Below the pieces are notes generated by a model. It had not been told where the DNA came from and made no database searches. It worked only from the letters and a program-made list of their open reading frames with translations. From Corynebacterium urealyticum DSM 7109 (lineage in GTDB: Bacteria > Actinomycetota > Actinomycetes > Mycobacteriales > Mycobacteriaceae), in contig NC_010545.1 in the NCBI RefSeq assembly GCF_000069945.1, positions 1,922,001 through 1,986,000 of the forward strand: a stretch of DNA of 64,000 bases. The letters are read 5' to 3'. Below are positions 1-7,835 of this stretch, one piece after another. Each line of letters opens with the position of its first letter. The stretch's first letter is position 1. Position numbers and translations under genes: made by a program.

Positions 1-453
1 GGGTGGTCGTTAGCTACGGCGTATCGGGTTGCGCATCGTGATGGGTTACCACTGCGGAATAAGACGTTGTCGTCACAGGTGGTTGATGAGATTGTTGCGT
101 TGTTTTCCCAGAGTGTCGCGCCAATGGATATTGTGCGGCGGTTGGGTGTGAATCCTTCGTCGGTATACCGGGTGGGGATATCGATTGGTGTGCGGCCCCG
201 TCCTGCTCCGGAGGGTCGGCGGGCTGTGGCTACGGCGCGGCGAGTGGAGTATTTGGAGCTTCGGGCCTGTGGGTTGGATCGTCGTTCTGCTGCAGCTGCG
301 TGTGGGATGGGGTTACGTGGTGCGCTTGATGTTGATAAGGGGGTGATTAAAACACGTGGTCGGCGTGTGCCGTTTGTGCCTGATGGCCAGGCAGTTTATC
401 GCTATAAACGGCTTATGCTGAAGTGTCCTGGGTTTAGTTCCGATCATTTCTAG
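1..453 (+). pseudogene. IS30-like transposase, N-terminal fragment cut by IS3 insertion
   Basis: The frame is open from the first base of the window, so the true start lies to the left. The protein has two helix-turn-helix-like stretches and then a segment ending in GRRVPFVPDGQAVYRYKRLM. This resembles the N-terminal DNA-binding part of actinobacterial IS30 transposases, where a Pro-Asp-Gly-Arg-like motif precedes the catalytic domain. No DDE catalytic domain follows, because the coding sequence meets the left end of an IS3 element at 419. The last 11 codons, up to the stop at 451-453, are read from inside that element. The IS30 assignment rests on motif resemblance only and is moderate; it could be another HTH protein. 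Confidence 0.5.
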
Positions 454-468
454 AGAAGGATTGGAATC

Positions 469-786
469 ATGCCAAGGAAGTACAGTGACGAGTTCAAGGC
501 CAAGGCAGTGCGTTTGGCTGAGGACCTCGTTGAGCTCGAAGGGTGCTCGAAATGGGGTGCAGCCGTAGAGATCGGTGAAAAGCTCGACATTCCAGCGCAC
601 ACGCTCAACAACTGGTTGAAGCCGAATATGGCCTCGTCCGATGCTGAGGTTGGCGCCGGCGAGTCACCGGCTGACGAATTGAAGCGGCTCCGGAAAGAGA
701 TTAAGCAGCTACGCAGGGCTAATGAGATCTTGAAAACCGCGTCAGCTTTTTTCGCAGCGGAACTCGACCGTCCCACCAGAAGATGA
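469..786 (+). CDS. IS3-family transposase OrfA
   Basis: This 105-residue protein is the DNA-binding half of an IS3 transposase. The N-terminus, MPRKYSDEFKAKAVRLAED, is the typical start of the Tnp_1 helix-turn-helix family. A leucine-rich coiled segment at about residues 68-88 (ELKRLRKEIKQLRRANEILK) is the usual dimerisation region. A good ribosome site (AGAAGGA) precedes the ATG. The frame ends four bases into orfB (ATGA overlap). In IS3 elements OrfA alone binds the ends and moderates transposition, and fusion to OrfB by frameshifting gives the active enzyme. Confidence 0.93.
   Translation: MPRKYSDEFKAKAVRLAEDLVELEGCSKWGAAVEIGEKLDIPAHTLNNWLKPNMASSDAEVGAGESPADELKRLRKEIKQLRRANEILKTASAFFAAELDRPTRR
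747..753 (+). other. Programmed -1 frameshift site in IS3 orfA/orfB
   Basis: The heptamer T TTT TTC lies in the correct phase, with orfA codons at 748-750 (TTT) and 751-753 (TTC). A slip back by one base joins orfA to the orfB frame, which is open from here through the orfB start at 783. The fused product would read TASAFF-RSGTRPSHQKM-IEYID. Programmed -1 slippage on such heptamers is established for the IS3 family. Its use here is inferred. Confidence 0.75.
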
Positions 787-1697
787 TCGAATACATCGAT
801 GCGTATCGCGATCGCTTCGGGGTCGAGGCCATCTGTCGCACATTGAAAGAAACAGAATGTGGGTTCATCACCTCTCGTGGCTACCGAGCAGCGAAAACAC
901 GAGCCCCGTCGGCGAGGAGTTTGTCAGACGCGCTGCTCATCCCCGAATTGATGAAAGTCTACGAGGACAACTTCAGCGTCTACGGGGTCCGGAAGATGTG
1001 GAAGGCTATGCAGCGCGCCGGCTGGAACATCGGTGGTGATCAGACCGCGCGTTTGATGAAGCAAGCTGGCATTTACGGCCGCAGACGTGGCCGCACTCCG
1101 ATGACAACGCTTCGGGTCAACGTGCCGGATGGCCGCCCTGGCCTGGTCAACCGTGACTTCACCGCGTCAGCGCCGCACCGGTTGTGGGTCGCTGACATCA
1201 CCTATGTGCACACCTTGTCTGGTTTTGCCTACACCGCGTTTATCACCGATGTGTACTCCAGGAAGATCATCGGTGTGGCGACTCGGGCGAGCATGCGTAC
1301 CGATGAACTTCCGCTGGAGGCCTTTGAGCACGCCCTGTACCACGCTGGTGATCTCCGTGCTGAAGGGCTTGTCCACCACAGTGACCGCGGCTGGCAATAT
1401 GTGTCGATCCGTTACGGTGAAGCGCTCGCCCAGGCGGGTATCGATCCATCTGTCGGCACCGTTGGCGATTCCTATGACAACGCGTTGGCTGAAACGGTCA
1501 ACGGGCTCTACACAACAGAGCTGATTTATCCCCACCGGCCGTGGACATCGGTCGGGGAAGTCGAGATTGCGACCCTTTGCTGGGTGCACTGGTGGAACAA
1601 CCAGCGACTTCATCAATCCCTGGGATATATCACTCCACAGGAGATGGAGGACGTCTACTATCAACGATCAGGCGCTCAAACGTTGGGCGTTAAATAA
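783..1697 (+). CDS. IS3-family transposase OrfB (DDE integrase core)
   Basis: This 304-residue protein carries the catalytic rve/DDE core. The three acidic residues are visible in WVADITYV (Asp), HHSDRGWQY (Asp) and NALAETVNGLY (Glu), with the last two separated by the normal spacing. The N-terminal part contains the HTH_21-like segment (FSVYGVRKMWKAMQRAG). The frame is complete. It overlaps orfA by four bases in the -1 frame, so the functional enzyme is probably the frameshifted OrfAB fusion. Confidence 0.94.
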   Translation: MIEYIDAYRDRFGVEAICRTLKETECGFITSRGYRAAKTRAPSARSLSDALLIPELMKVYEDNFSVYGVRKMWKAMQRAGWNIGGDQTARLMKQAGIYGRRRGRTPMTTLRVNVPDGRPGLVNRDFTASAPHRLWVADITYVHTLSGFAYTAFITDVYSRKIIGVATRASMRTDELPLEAFEHALYHAGDLRAEGLVHHSDRGWQYVSIRYGEALAQAGIDPSVGTVGDSYDNALAETVNGLYTTELIYPHRPWTSVGEVEIATLCWVHWWNNQRLHQSLGYITPQEMEDVYYQRSGAQTLGVK

Positions 1698-1722
1698 GCG
1701 GAACGAAAACCAGGACGCTTCA

Positions 1723-1772
1723 GATGGCGGAGCTGTTAGGTTTAGCTGAAAGCTAGGAAATGTTGCAACGAC
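1723..1772 (+). repeat. Probable 3' remnant of the broken IS30-like element
   Basis: Immediately after the IS3 right end is a short open stretch ending in MAELLGLAES-stop, then TTGCAACGACCCCTAG. Actinobacterial IS30 elements often end with a short tail after the transposase stop and a terminal repeat containing a TTGCAACGA-like core. I read this as the right tip of the element whose left part is at 1-418, with the catalytic region lost. This is inference from resemblance. Confidence 0.35.
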
Positions 1773-1805
1773 CCCTAGAATCCGCCTTGGATAGAAAAAA
1801 TGAGA

Positions 1806-1831
1806 AAAGGCCCCGGTTTCCCGGAACCTTT
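1806..1831 (-). terminator. Rho-independent terminator of tRNA-Thr, displaced by IS1249
   Basis: On the minus strand an 11-bp stem, AAAGGTTCCGG with CCGGGGCCTTT (two U-G pairs), closes a GAAA tetraloop. It is followed by a T-rich run including TTTTTT. It lies in the direction of the tRNA-Thr gene at 3251-3323, but an IS1249-type element now separates them. The 5' arm is partly supplied by the 8-bp target duplication (1826-1833), so the hairpin itself is intact. Confidence 0.75.
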
Positions 1832-1833
1832 CA

Positions 1834-3239
1834 GGGTTAAGTAGCAGAAAGTGTGTCTGAATTTCAGCCTATCTGCTGGTCAGACCGTACAAAACGGGCT
1901 TAAATAAGGTTCCAGACCTTATTCAGGCCCGTTTCTTGTCCAATCCACCGGAATGGCTCCTGCATGTGATATCAGCGGCTTGGTTGTCTTTCTGGGTGAC
2001 TCCAAACAGACCCCGATGCCCTATATGCGCTCGGCAAATGAAGAAAAACGGCACCACAACCAAAGGAACAACCAGATGGCGGTGTAAAAACCCTGACTGC
2101 GGATGCTCAACAACACGACACCGCAAAGATCAAGCACTTGCCCGCGACTTCACAACATTTCACCGCTACGTCACTACGACAGCACCACTGACTCGCATCG
2201 CCTCGGAAGTCGGCTGCTCACGCTGGACACTGGACCGTAAATTCGAACCATTCTGGCTCATCAATGTCCCTCACACCCCGGACCCCAACCGAGTCTACGA
2301 CCAGATCTTCATCGACGGCACCTACACCGACGCTGGTTGCTTGCTTGTGGCAGCCAGCCGTGACCACGTCATCACCTGGCATTGGGCCAAACGCGAGTCA
2401 GCCCACGCCTACACCCAACTACTCAAAAACATCGCCCCACCACTATGCGTTGTCCTCGACGGCGGACAAGGCGCCTACAGCGCCATCAAAGCCTGCTGGC
2501 CCAACACACGGATTCAACGCTGCCTTGTCCATGCCCAACGCGTCATCCGTCGCTACACCACATCGCGTCCACGCACCGACGCCGGCAAAGCCATCTACGC
2601 CCTGGCGTTGAAACTGACCAAGATCACCACACTCGACCAAGCACGCGAATGGACACTACGCATGCACGACTTCGGGGTGGTCTACAAGGACTTTCTCAAT
2701 GAGAAGACATCCGTGCCGAAAGAGCGCCGCACCCTGAATAAACAGTGGGAATGGACCCACCTGTGGGTCCGCAAGGCCTACCACTGCCTGCTGCACCTCT
2801 CACGGAAAGGATGGCTGTTTACCTTCCTCCAGCCCCCACCAGAAGCACTCGAACCAAAGCGCTGGGCATCAACAACAAACAGTCTGGAAGGCGGGATCAA
2901 CGCCCAGCTCAAACGCATCGCCGATGCCCACCGCGGCAGATCCGGGGAGCGCCAACGCAAAATGCTCGAGTGGTACCTGCACTCGAAAACGCAGCTGCCT
3001 GACGACCCGCTAAAGATCGCCAGGCAGTGCAATTACGGACAAGATCAACTCGCCAAAGTCAACGACCTTGTCCCAGAAGACCACAACAAAGCCGACCACG
3101 AAACAGGACGACCAGCCTTCTACGACAACGCTATCCCAACCGAATACCAACACAACATAGGAATCCGGAAAGGGCCCATGAGATAAAAAGGGCCCACCCG
3201 GCGACACGCCGAGCAGACACACTTTTTGCTACTTAACCC
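1834..3239 (+). mobile_element. IS1249-type insertion sequence (IS256 family), copy 1, 1406 bp
   Basis: Inverted repeats of 26 bp lie at 1834-1859 and 3214-3239 and match at 25 of 26 positions. They start GGGTTAAGTAGCA and end in GTGTGTCTG. The 8-bp sequence ACCTTTCA is present directly outside both ends (1826-1833 and 3240-3247), a perfect target-site duplication of the size expected for IS256-type elements. One intact transposase gene fills the element. The insertion therefore looks recent and complete. It landed three bases beyond the 3' end of the tRNA-Thr gene. Confidence 0.97.
1996..3186 (+). CDS. IS1249-type transposase
   Basis: The enzyme cuts and joins the ends of the surrounding insertion sequence. 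The N-terminus holds a zinc-ribbon-like cysteine set (RCPIC ... CKNPDC). The catalytic acids are seen in FIDGTYT (Asp), VVLDGGQGAY (Asp) and TNSLEGGIN (Glu), as in IS1249/IS256 transposases. I chose GTG at 1996 because VTPNRPRCPIC then aligns with the MPKNRPRCHC start of the second copy in this window; the frame also has a TTG at 1936. The predicted length is 396 residues, close to the 392 of copy 2. The two proteins are clearly homologous but differ at many positions. Confidence 0.93.
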   Translation: MTPNRPRCPICARQMKKNGTTTKGTTRWRCKNPDCGCSTTRHRKDQALARDFTTFHRYVTTTAPLTRIASEVGCSRWTLDRKFEPFWLINVPHTPDPNRVYDQIFIDGTYTDAGCLLVAASRDHVITWHWAKRESAHAYTQLLKNIAPPLCVVLDGGQGAYSAIKACWPNTRIQRCLVHAQRVIRRYTTSRPRTDAGKAIYALALKLTKITTLDQAREWTLRMHDFGVVYKDFLNEKTSVPKERRTLNKQWEWTHLWVRKAYHCLLHLSRKGWLFTFLQPPPEALEPKRWASTTNSLEGGINAQLKRIADAHRGRSGERQRKMLEWYLHSKTQLPDDPLKIARQCNYGQDQLAKVNDLVPEDHNKADHETGRPAFYDNAIPTEYQHNIGIRKGPMR

Positions 3240-3250
3240 ACCTTTCACCG

Positions 3251-3323
3251 AGCCGAAGACGAGACTCGAACTCGCAACCTACGCATTACAAGTGCGTTGC
3301 GCTGCCAATTGCGCCACTTCGGC
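3251..3323 (-). tRNA. tRNA-Thr (anticodon UGU)
   Basis: Read on the minus strand, 73 bases fold into a full cloverleaf. The acceptor arm is GCCGAAG/CTTCGGC, the D arm GCGC/GCGC, the anticodon arm ACGCA-CTTGTAA-TGCGT with anticodon TGT, and the T arm GCGAG-TTCGAGT-CTCGT with one mismatched edge. The discriminator base is T and no CCA is encoded. The IS1249 element starts three bases past the 3' end, so the precursor's 3' trailer is now IS sequence. Confidence 0.95.
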
Positions 3324-3428
3324 ACACCCATCGCTCATACGAGGCGTGGGCGCTTAAAGAGTAGCAGCCCACCACAGAAGCCCACGAATTTTTAGGCCCA
3401 CCATCACCTCCAGTGCGGGAGGGGCCTT

Positions 3429-5156
3429 GTGTACGGTGTTGTTGTGGCACATTATCTAGCTCGGTTCGCCCGACACGCCAGCGACATGCTCTTTACTGGC
3501 AATCGCGCGACCATCGACGGAATTCGGTTAGCGCCGCCACCCACGCCGCTGGCCCCGGTGAACCTCACGGACCCGGAGGAAATCCACCGCGTCCTGAACC
3601 TTGCCGCACGCATTGGGGACCAGCTGCTGGCTGCCGGCACCGGCAACTCGGACGCGAAGGCGGAGATCAAAGCGATCGCGGCCGCCTACGGACTGCACTA
3701 CACGCACGTGGACATCACGCTGAACACCATCACCGTGTACGCCCACAACGACGAGTCCCGCAGCCCCGTGTCCGCCTTCCGGGTCGTGAAGACCCTCAGC
3801 ACGAATTTCTCCCGCCTCACGGAGATCGACCGGCTGGTGCGTTCCATCATCGCGGGCGCTACCCCGCTGGATACTGCAGAGCAGATTCTCGCCAAGATCG
3901 AGCGCAGCCCGCTACCGTTCCGTACCCGCTGGGCTTTGCTGTCCTGGGGTGGATTTGCCTTCTCCATCGCCCTGCTGCTGGGCGGTGGCTACGCCGTCGC
4001 CTTCGTCGCGACGATCACGACCCTGTTCATCATGTTCTCGACGGCATGGTTGGCATCAAAGTCGCTGCCGGAGTTCTACCAGAACTTCCTGGGTGGCTTC
4101 ATCGCGGTCTTGCCGGCCGCAGTAGTCACGCAATTCGCGACGGAACGCGGCTGGTATTTCCCACCCTCACTGGTGGTGGCGTCCTGTATCGTCGCGCAGC
4201 TGGCGGGGTTAACGCTGGTCCAGGCGCTCCAGGATGCGGTGACGGGGGCACCGGTCACGGCCTCTGCTCGCTTCTTCGAGACGGTGTTAAACACAGGCGC
4301 GATCATTGCCGGCATCGGCGCGGCCCTGCAATTCGTCCACATGGTCGGCATCGACATGACCCCCCTGGACGTGTCCACCACCTCAGGAGTACTGGGCGGA
4401 ACGACAGTGCGCGTGCTCTCTGGCGCGGCGGCGACGGTCTTCTTCTGCCTGGCCTGCTTCACGGAGCGACGCGCGACGGTGGTCGCCGCGGCTACCGCGT
4501 TGGTCGCCTCCATCGCGCACAATATCGTCCAGACACTAGCCGAGAGCTCCACGATGATGCCGGCTGCGGCCGCCGCGATTCTGGTGGGCATGACCGGTGG
4601 TCTGCTCTCCCGCCGGTATATGGTGCCGCCGCAAATCACCGCCGCGGCCGGCATTACCCCCTTCCTGCCCGGCCTGGCGCTGTACCGGGGGATGTCCTCG
4701 ATCTTGCAGGACAAGCTGGTCATCGGTATGTCGAACCTGGCATTGGCCGCGGCGACAGCGACGACGCTGGCCGCGGGCGTGGTCTTCGGTGAGTGGGTGG
4801 CCCGCCGCCTGCGTCGCCCCCGCATCCTGCACCGGGAGTACGGCCTGCGTCGCCCCCGCATCGCGGTGCGCGAGCGCCGGCCGCGGCGTCGGCACGGAAA
4901 TCATGCGGCACACCCCCTGGACCAGCACCCGTTGGACCGCTCGGTGCCGCGGATGAGCCGCAAGCGGGAGGGCACCCGATCCCTGTGGAGCATCGACTCC
5001 CTGCTACACACGAGGCAACGCCGCAAGCTCACGAAGATCCGGGAAAACGAAAAGCGGGCACAACAGCAGCCGCAGGAGCAGGTCGATTCGCCGACCCAGC
5101 GAAACCTCAACGGCCATGGTGGCTCAGCTGCGGGCTCCGAACACGGCCAGGACTGA
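3429..5156 (+). CDS. thrE: Threonine/serine exporter ThrE
   Basis: This is an inner-membrane carrier that exports L-threonine and L-serine using the proton motive force. The segment APPPTPLAPVNLTDPEEI, followed by LNLAARIGDQLLAAGTGNSDAK and YGLHYTHVDITLNTI, matches Corynebacterium glutamicum ThrE closely. About ten hydrophobic segments follow between roughly residues 155 and 450. The C-terminal hundred residues are a charged, arginine/lysine/glutamine-rich cytoplasmic tail, longer than in C. glutamicum (575 against 489 residues). The GTG at 3429 has a strong ribosome site (GGGAGGGG) four bases upstream. ATG at 3486 would give a start more like the C. glutamicum protein. A tRNA-Thr gene lies about 100 bp away on the opposite strand. 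Confidence 0.93.
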   Translation: MYGVVVAHYLARFARHASDMLFTGNRATIDGIRLAPPPTPLAPVNLTDPEEIHRVLNLAARIGDQLLAAGTGNSDAKAEIKAIAAAYGLHYTHVDITLNTITVYAHNDESRSPVSAFRVVKTLSTNFSRLTEIDRLVRSIIAGATPLDTAEQILAKIERSPLPFRTRWALLSWGGFAFSIALLLGGGYAVAFVATITTLFIMFSTAWLASKSLPEFYQNFLGGFIAVLPAAVVTQFATERGWYFPPSLVVASCIVAQLAGLTLVQALQDAVTGAPVTASARFFETVLNTGAIIAGIGAALQFVHMVGIDMTPLDVSTTSGVLGGTTVRVLSGAAATVFFCLACFTERRATVVAAATALVASIAHNIVQTLAESSTMMPAAAAAILVGMTGGLLSRRYMVPPQITAAAGITPFLPGLALYRGMSSILQDKLVIGMSNLALAAATATTLAAGVVFGEWVARRLRRPRILHREYGLRRPRIAVRERRPRRRHGNHAAHPLDQHPLDRSVPRMSRKREGTRSLWSIDSLLHTRQRRKLTKIRENEKRAQQQPQEQVDSPTQRNLNGHGGSAAGSEHGQD

Positions 5157-5244
5157 TTAGCGTAGAATAGGCCCGTTACCAGGCAACGAGTTTTTGATTC
5201 ATCGTCAAGGGCCACCGCCAGTTCAAGAGTTTTCGTGAAAGAGG

Positions 5245-5646
5245 ATGCCAGTGCCCCCAAAGGTCACAGACAATCGTCCAGCTAGCGCCGAGTCTTTGCA
5301 CGCCGTTCCGGTTGAAACTGCTCTCGCCGCCCAGCGGATCGTTGCCACCTATGCCGAGGATTTCCTGGACGGCGTGACCCTGATGAGCATGCTCGGCGTC
5401 GAGCCGGATGGCCTGATCCACCGCAAGGTCGTCGAGGAGCTGGAGGCTAACGAGGCCGCCACGAAGAAGGCTAGCCGGAAGACCACAAAGAAGTCGGCAA
5501 AGAAGGCCGCGAAAAAGGCGACCAAGAAATCCACGAAGAAGGCCGCGAAAAAGGCGACCAAGAAGGCCACGAAGAAGGCTGCTAAGAAGAGCACCAAGAA
5601 GGCCGCGAAGAAGGCGACGAAAAAGGCCACGAAGAAGGCCCAGTAG
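5245..5646 (+). CDS. Small protein with lysine/alanine-rich histone H1-like tail
   Basis: The protein has 133 residues. Residues 1-70 are an ordinary acidic alpha-helical domain (ETALAAQRIVATYAEDFLDG ... LIHRKVVEELEAN). Residues 72-133 are almost entirely Lys, Ala, Thr and Ser in a KKATKKAAKK-type repeat with a 4-5 residue beat, like the C-terminal tails of histone H1 and of mycobacterial HU. The DNA encoding it is correspondingly repetitive. Such tails bind DNA or other polyanions, so a nucleoid or RNA/polyphosphate-binding role is plausible but unproven. It lies between thrE and otsA with its own ribosome site (AAAGAGG). I do not recognise the N-terminal domain. Confidence 0.75.
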   Translation: MPVPPKVTDNRPASAESLHAVPVETALAAQRIVATYAEDFLDGVTLMSMLGVEPDGLIHRKVVEELEANEAATKKASRKTTKKSAKKAAKKATKKSTKKAAKKATKKATKKAAKKSTKKAAKKATKKATKKAQ

Positions 5647-5700
5647 TCCGCGTACACTTGGTGCCATAATCGGCACCTAGGAAGCGCTTCAGGAGGCACG

Positions 5701-7260
5701 ATGGCCACCGACGGTGGTTCAGATTTTCTTGTTATCGCCAACCGTCTGCCCGTCGACCGGATCGACGATAAGTGGGTCGCCTCCCCCGGCGGGCTCGTCA
5801 CGGCACTCAAGCCGGTTCTGCAGGAGAACAACGGTGCGTGGATCGGCTGGCCGGGAACGACCAAGAAGGTCAAGGCCAAGGAGATGCCACCGCGACAGAA
5901 GACCGGCATCGACCTGATCCCGGTGAATCTCTCCGACACGGATTACGAGGAGTTCTACGAGGGCTTCTCCAATGCGGGGTTGTGGCCGTTGTACCACGAC
6001 CTGATCGTGCATCCGCGCTATAAGCGCTCCTGGTGGGCGAGCTACCACGCCGTCAACCGCCGCTTTGCCGATAAGGCGATCAAGGAAGCCGCGCCCGGCG
6101 CGACGGTGTGGGTGCAGGACTATCAGCTGCACCTGGTGCCCGGCATGATCCGCGAGGCACGCCCAGACCTCAAGATTGGTTTCTTCCTCCACATCCCCTT
6201 CCCTGCCCCAGAGCTGTTCCGCCAGCTTCCGTGGCGCCGCGAGGTGCTGGCCGGCACGCTCGGTGCGGACCTCATCGGTTTCCAGACCCAGGACAGCGCC
6301 CGGAACTTCCTGCACACGCTCCGCGCGCTGGATTTCGACGTTCATTACGACGATCCCACGGATGCCGAGTTCGTCAGCGGCGCCCGCCTGCCGGAGGAGA
6401 ACTCCGTCATCGGCTGGTGCACCACGAGCCCCACGGCGACCAGCACCGCCGCAGCCGAGGCTGCTAGCGAGGATCAGCAGGATGAACAGGCGCAGGAGCA
6501 TGTCACCCGCATCGGGGTCTTCCCGATCTCCCTGGACTCCGCCGCCGTCGAACGACAGGCCCAGCAGCCGGAGACGCTGGCCAAGGCGCAGCACTTAAGC
6601 CAGCAGCTGGGCTCGCCGAAGGTCCTGATGGCCGGGGTGGACCGGCTGGATTATACGAAGGGCATCGTGCAGCGCCTGCTGGCTCTTGAGGAGCTGCTGG
6701 ACTCCGGTGAGCTGAAGAAGCACGGGCTCAAGGCCAAGGACATCTCCATGGTGCAGGTGGCCACCCCCTCACGGGAACGGCTGGAGGACTACCAAGCCAC
6801 CCGCAAGGACGTGGAGCGCATCGTCTCCCGAATCAACGGCAAGCACGGCTCGATGGGCCGACCGGTGGTCAGCTATGTGCACGATAACCAGTCCTTCAAG
6901 AAGCTGGTCGCGCTGTATCTGGCGGCAGATATCATGCTGGTCACCGCGCTGAAGGATGGAATGAACCTGGTGGCCAAGGAGTACGTGGCCTGCCACTCGG
7001 ATGGCACCGGTGCCCTGGTGCTCTCGGAGTTCACGGGCGCAGCCACGCAGCTGACCAGCGCCTTCATGTGCAATCCTTATGATAAGACGCAGCTTGCGCA
7101 GACGATCCTCACGGCGGCTACGTCCAAGCCTTCGGACCGCCGGGAACGGATGCAGAAGATGTGGGAGAACGTCCGCGAGTTCGACGTCGACCACTGGGCG
7201 GACAGCTTCCTGGCCGAATTGCGCACGGACGCGACGTCCCCAGGCAAGGAGGAGCGGTGA
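5701..7260 (+). CDS. otsA: Trehalose-6-phosphate synthase OtsA
   Basis: OtsA (glycosyltransferase family 20) joins glucose from a nucleotide sugar to glucose-6-phosphate, the first step of the OtsAB trehalose pathway. Visible family motifs are the N-terminal ANRLPVDR and SPGGLVTAL glycine loop, VWVQDYQLHLVP, HIPFPAPELFR, GVDRLDYTKGI (about residue 313, phosphate/nucleotide binding) and KDGMNLVAKEY (about residue 418). The 519-residue length is a little above usual because of a Ser/Ala/Glu/Gln-rich insert at about residues 244-269. AGGAGG lies seven bases before the ATG. The stop overlaps the start of the next lipoprotein gene by one base, so the two are translationally linked; otsB follows. 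Confidence 0.97.
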   Translation: MATDGGSDFLVIANRLPVDRIDDKWVASPGGLVTALKPVLQENNGAWIGWPGTTKKVKAKEMPPRQKTGIDLIPVNLSDTDYEEFYEGFSNAGLWPLYHDLIVHPRYKRSWWASYHAVNRRFADKAIKEAAPGATVWVQDYQLHLVPGMIREARPDLKIGFFLHIPFPAPELFRQLPWRREVLAGTLGADLIGFQTQDSARNFLHTLRALDFDVHYDDPTDAEFVSGARLPEENSVIGWCTTSPTATSTAAAEAASEDQQDEQAQEHVTRIGVFPISLDSAAVERQAQQPETLAKAQHLSQQLGSPKVLMAGVDRLDYTKGIVQRLLALEELLDSGELKKHGLKAKDISMVQVATPSRERLEDYQATRKDVERIVSRINGKHGSMGRPVVSYVHDNQSFKKLVALYLAADIMLVTALKDGMNLVAKEYVACHSDGTGALVLSEFTGAATQLTSAFMCNPYDKTQLAQTILTAATSKPSDRRERMQKMWENVREFDVDHWADSFLAELRTDATSPGKEER

Positions 7261-7772
7261 TGGAACTCAGTAAACTGCGCGGAGCTCAGCGGGGCCGAAC
7301 TGCAGCCCGAGCCGGTGCCGCCGTCCTCGCTACGACCGGCCTGCTGGGCCTTAGCGCCTGCGGCGAGGCCGAATCCCCGGTGGGATGGACGCAGTGGCAG
7401 GTCACCCGCATCTACCAAGACCCGGACACACCGGCCGATCTGCCGGAAACCCAGGAGGGCCGCCTCTTCCTGGTCATCGGTGAAGACTCCCTCACCGGGG
7501 CGAGCGGCTGCCTGAATCTCAAGGCCGACGTCCAGTGGCGGGAGAAGGAATCCCAGCTTGAGGTCGGCCAGCTGAGCGTCGAGGAAATCGGCGGCGAAGC
7601 CGAGTGCGCACCGAGCGATGAGCGCAATGCCGAGCGCCTTCGCGACGTCCTGGAAAACCAGACGCTGACCTATACGCGCGACGGTGGGCGCTCGCTGCGG
7701 CTGCAGCAGTTCCACCCAGACGCCGCCGAGTGGGAAACCCCGAAGGCACTGAGCATGGTCGCCCGCGCCTAG
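7260..7772 (+). CDS. Lipoprotein of the otsA-otsB operon
   Basis: The ATG shares its A with the otsA stop (TGATG), which argues for this start and for coupled translation. The 170-residue product opens with an arginine-rich n-region, a hydrophobic stretch (AGAAVLATTGLLG) and the lipobox LSAC, so it should be a lipidated extracytoplasmic protein. The mature part contains WQVTRIYQDPDTPADLP and a small beta-rich domain. The same position between otsA and otsB is occupied by an uncharacterised gene in C. glutamicum. No enzyme motif is seen; its link to trehalose is by context only. Confidence 0.85.
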   Translation: MELSKLRGAQRGRTAARAGAAVLATTGLLGLSACGEAESPVGWTQWQVTRIYQDPDTPADLPETQEGRLFLVIGEDSLTGASGCLNLKADVQWREKESQLEVGQLSVEEIGGEAECAPSDERNAERLRDVLENQTLTYTRDGGRSLRLQQFHPDAAEWETPKALSMVARA

Positions 7773-7835
7773 GCAGCACCCACCCCCAGGGGCTGCCACG
7801 GGCCCCGCGAAGAGAACACTTTAAGGAGCTCGCCG

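Larger units (their letters stand above)
419..1722 (+). mobile_element. IS3-family insertion sequence, 1304 bp
   Basis: The two ends are imperfect inverted repeats of 23 bp, at 419-441 and 1700-1722, matching at 20 of 23 positions. They begin with TG and end with CA, as IS3-family elements do. Inside are two overlapping frames, orfA (469-786) and orfB (783-1697), the standard IS3 arrangement, with a slippery heptamer in the overlap. The length is normal for the family. No direct repeat is visible at the flanks (left flank ...TATGC, right flank GATGG...), so one side has probably been rearranged since insertion. The element sits inside an IS30-like remnant. Confidence 0.93.
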
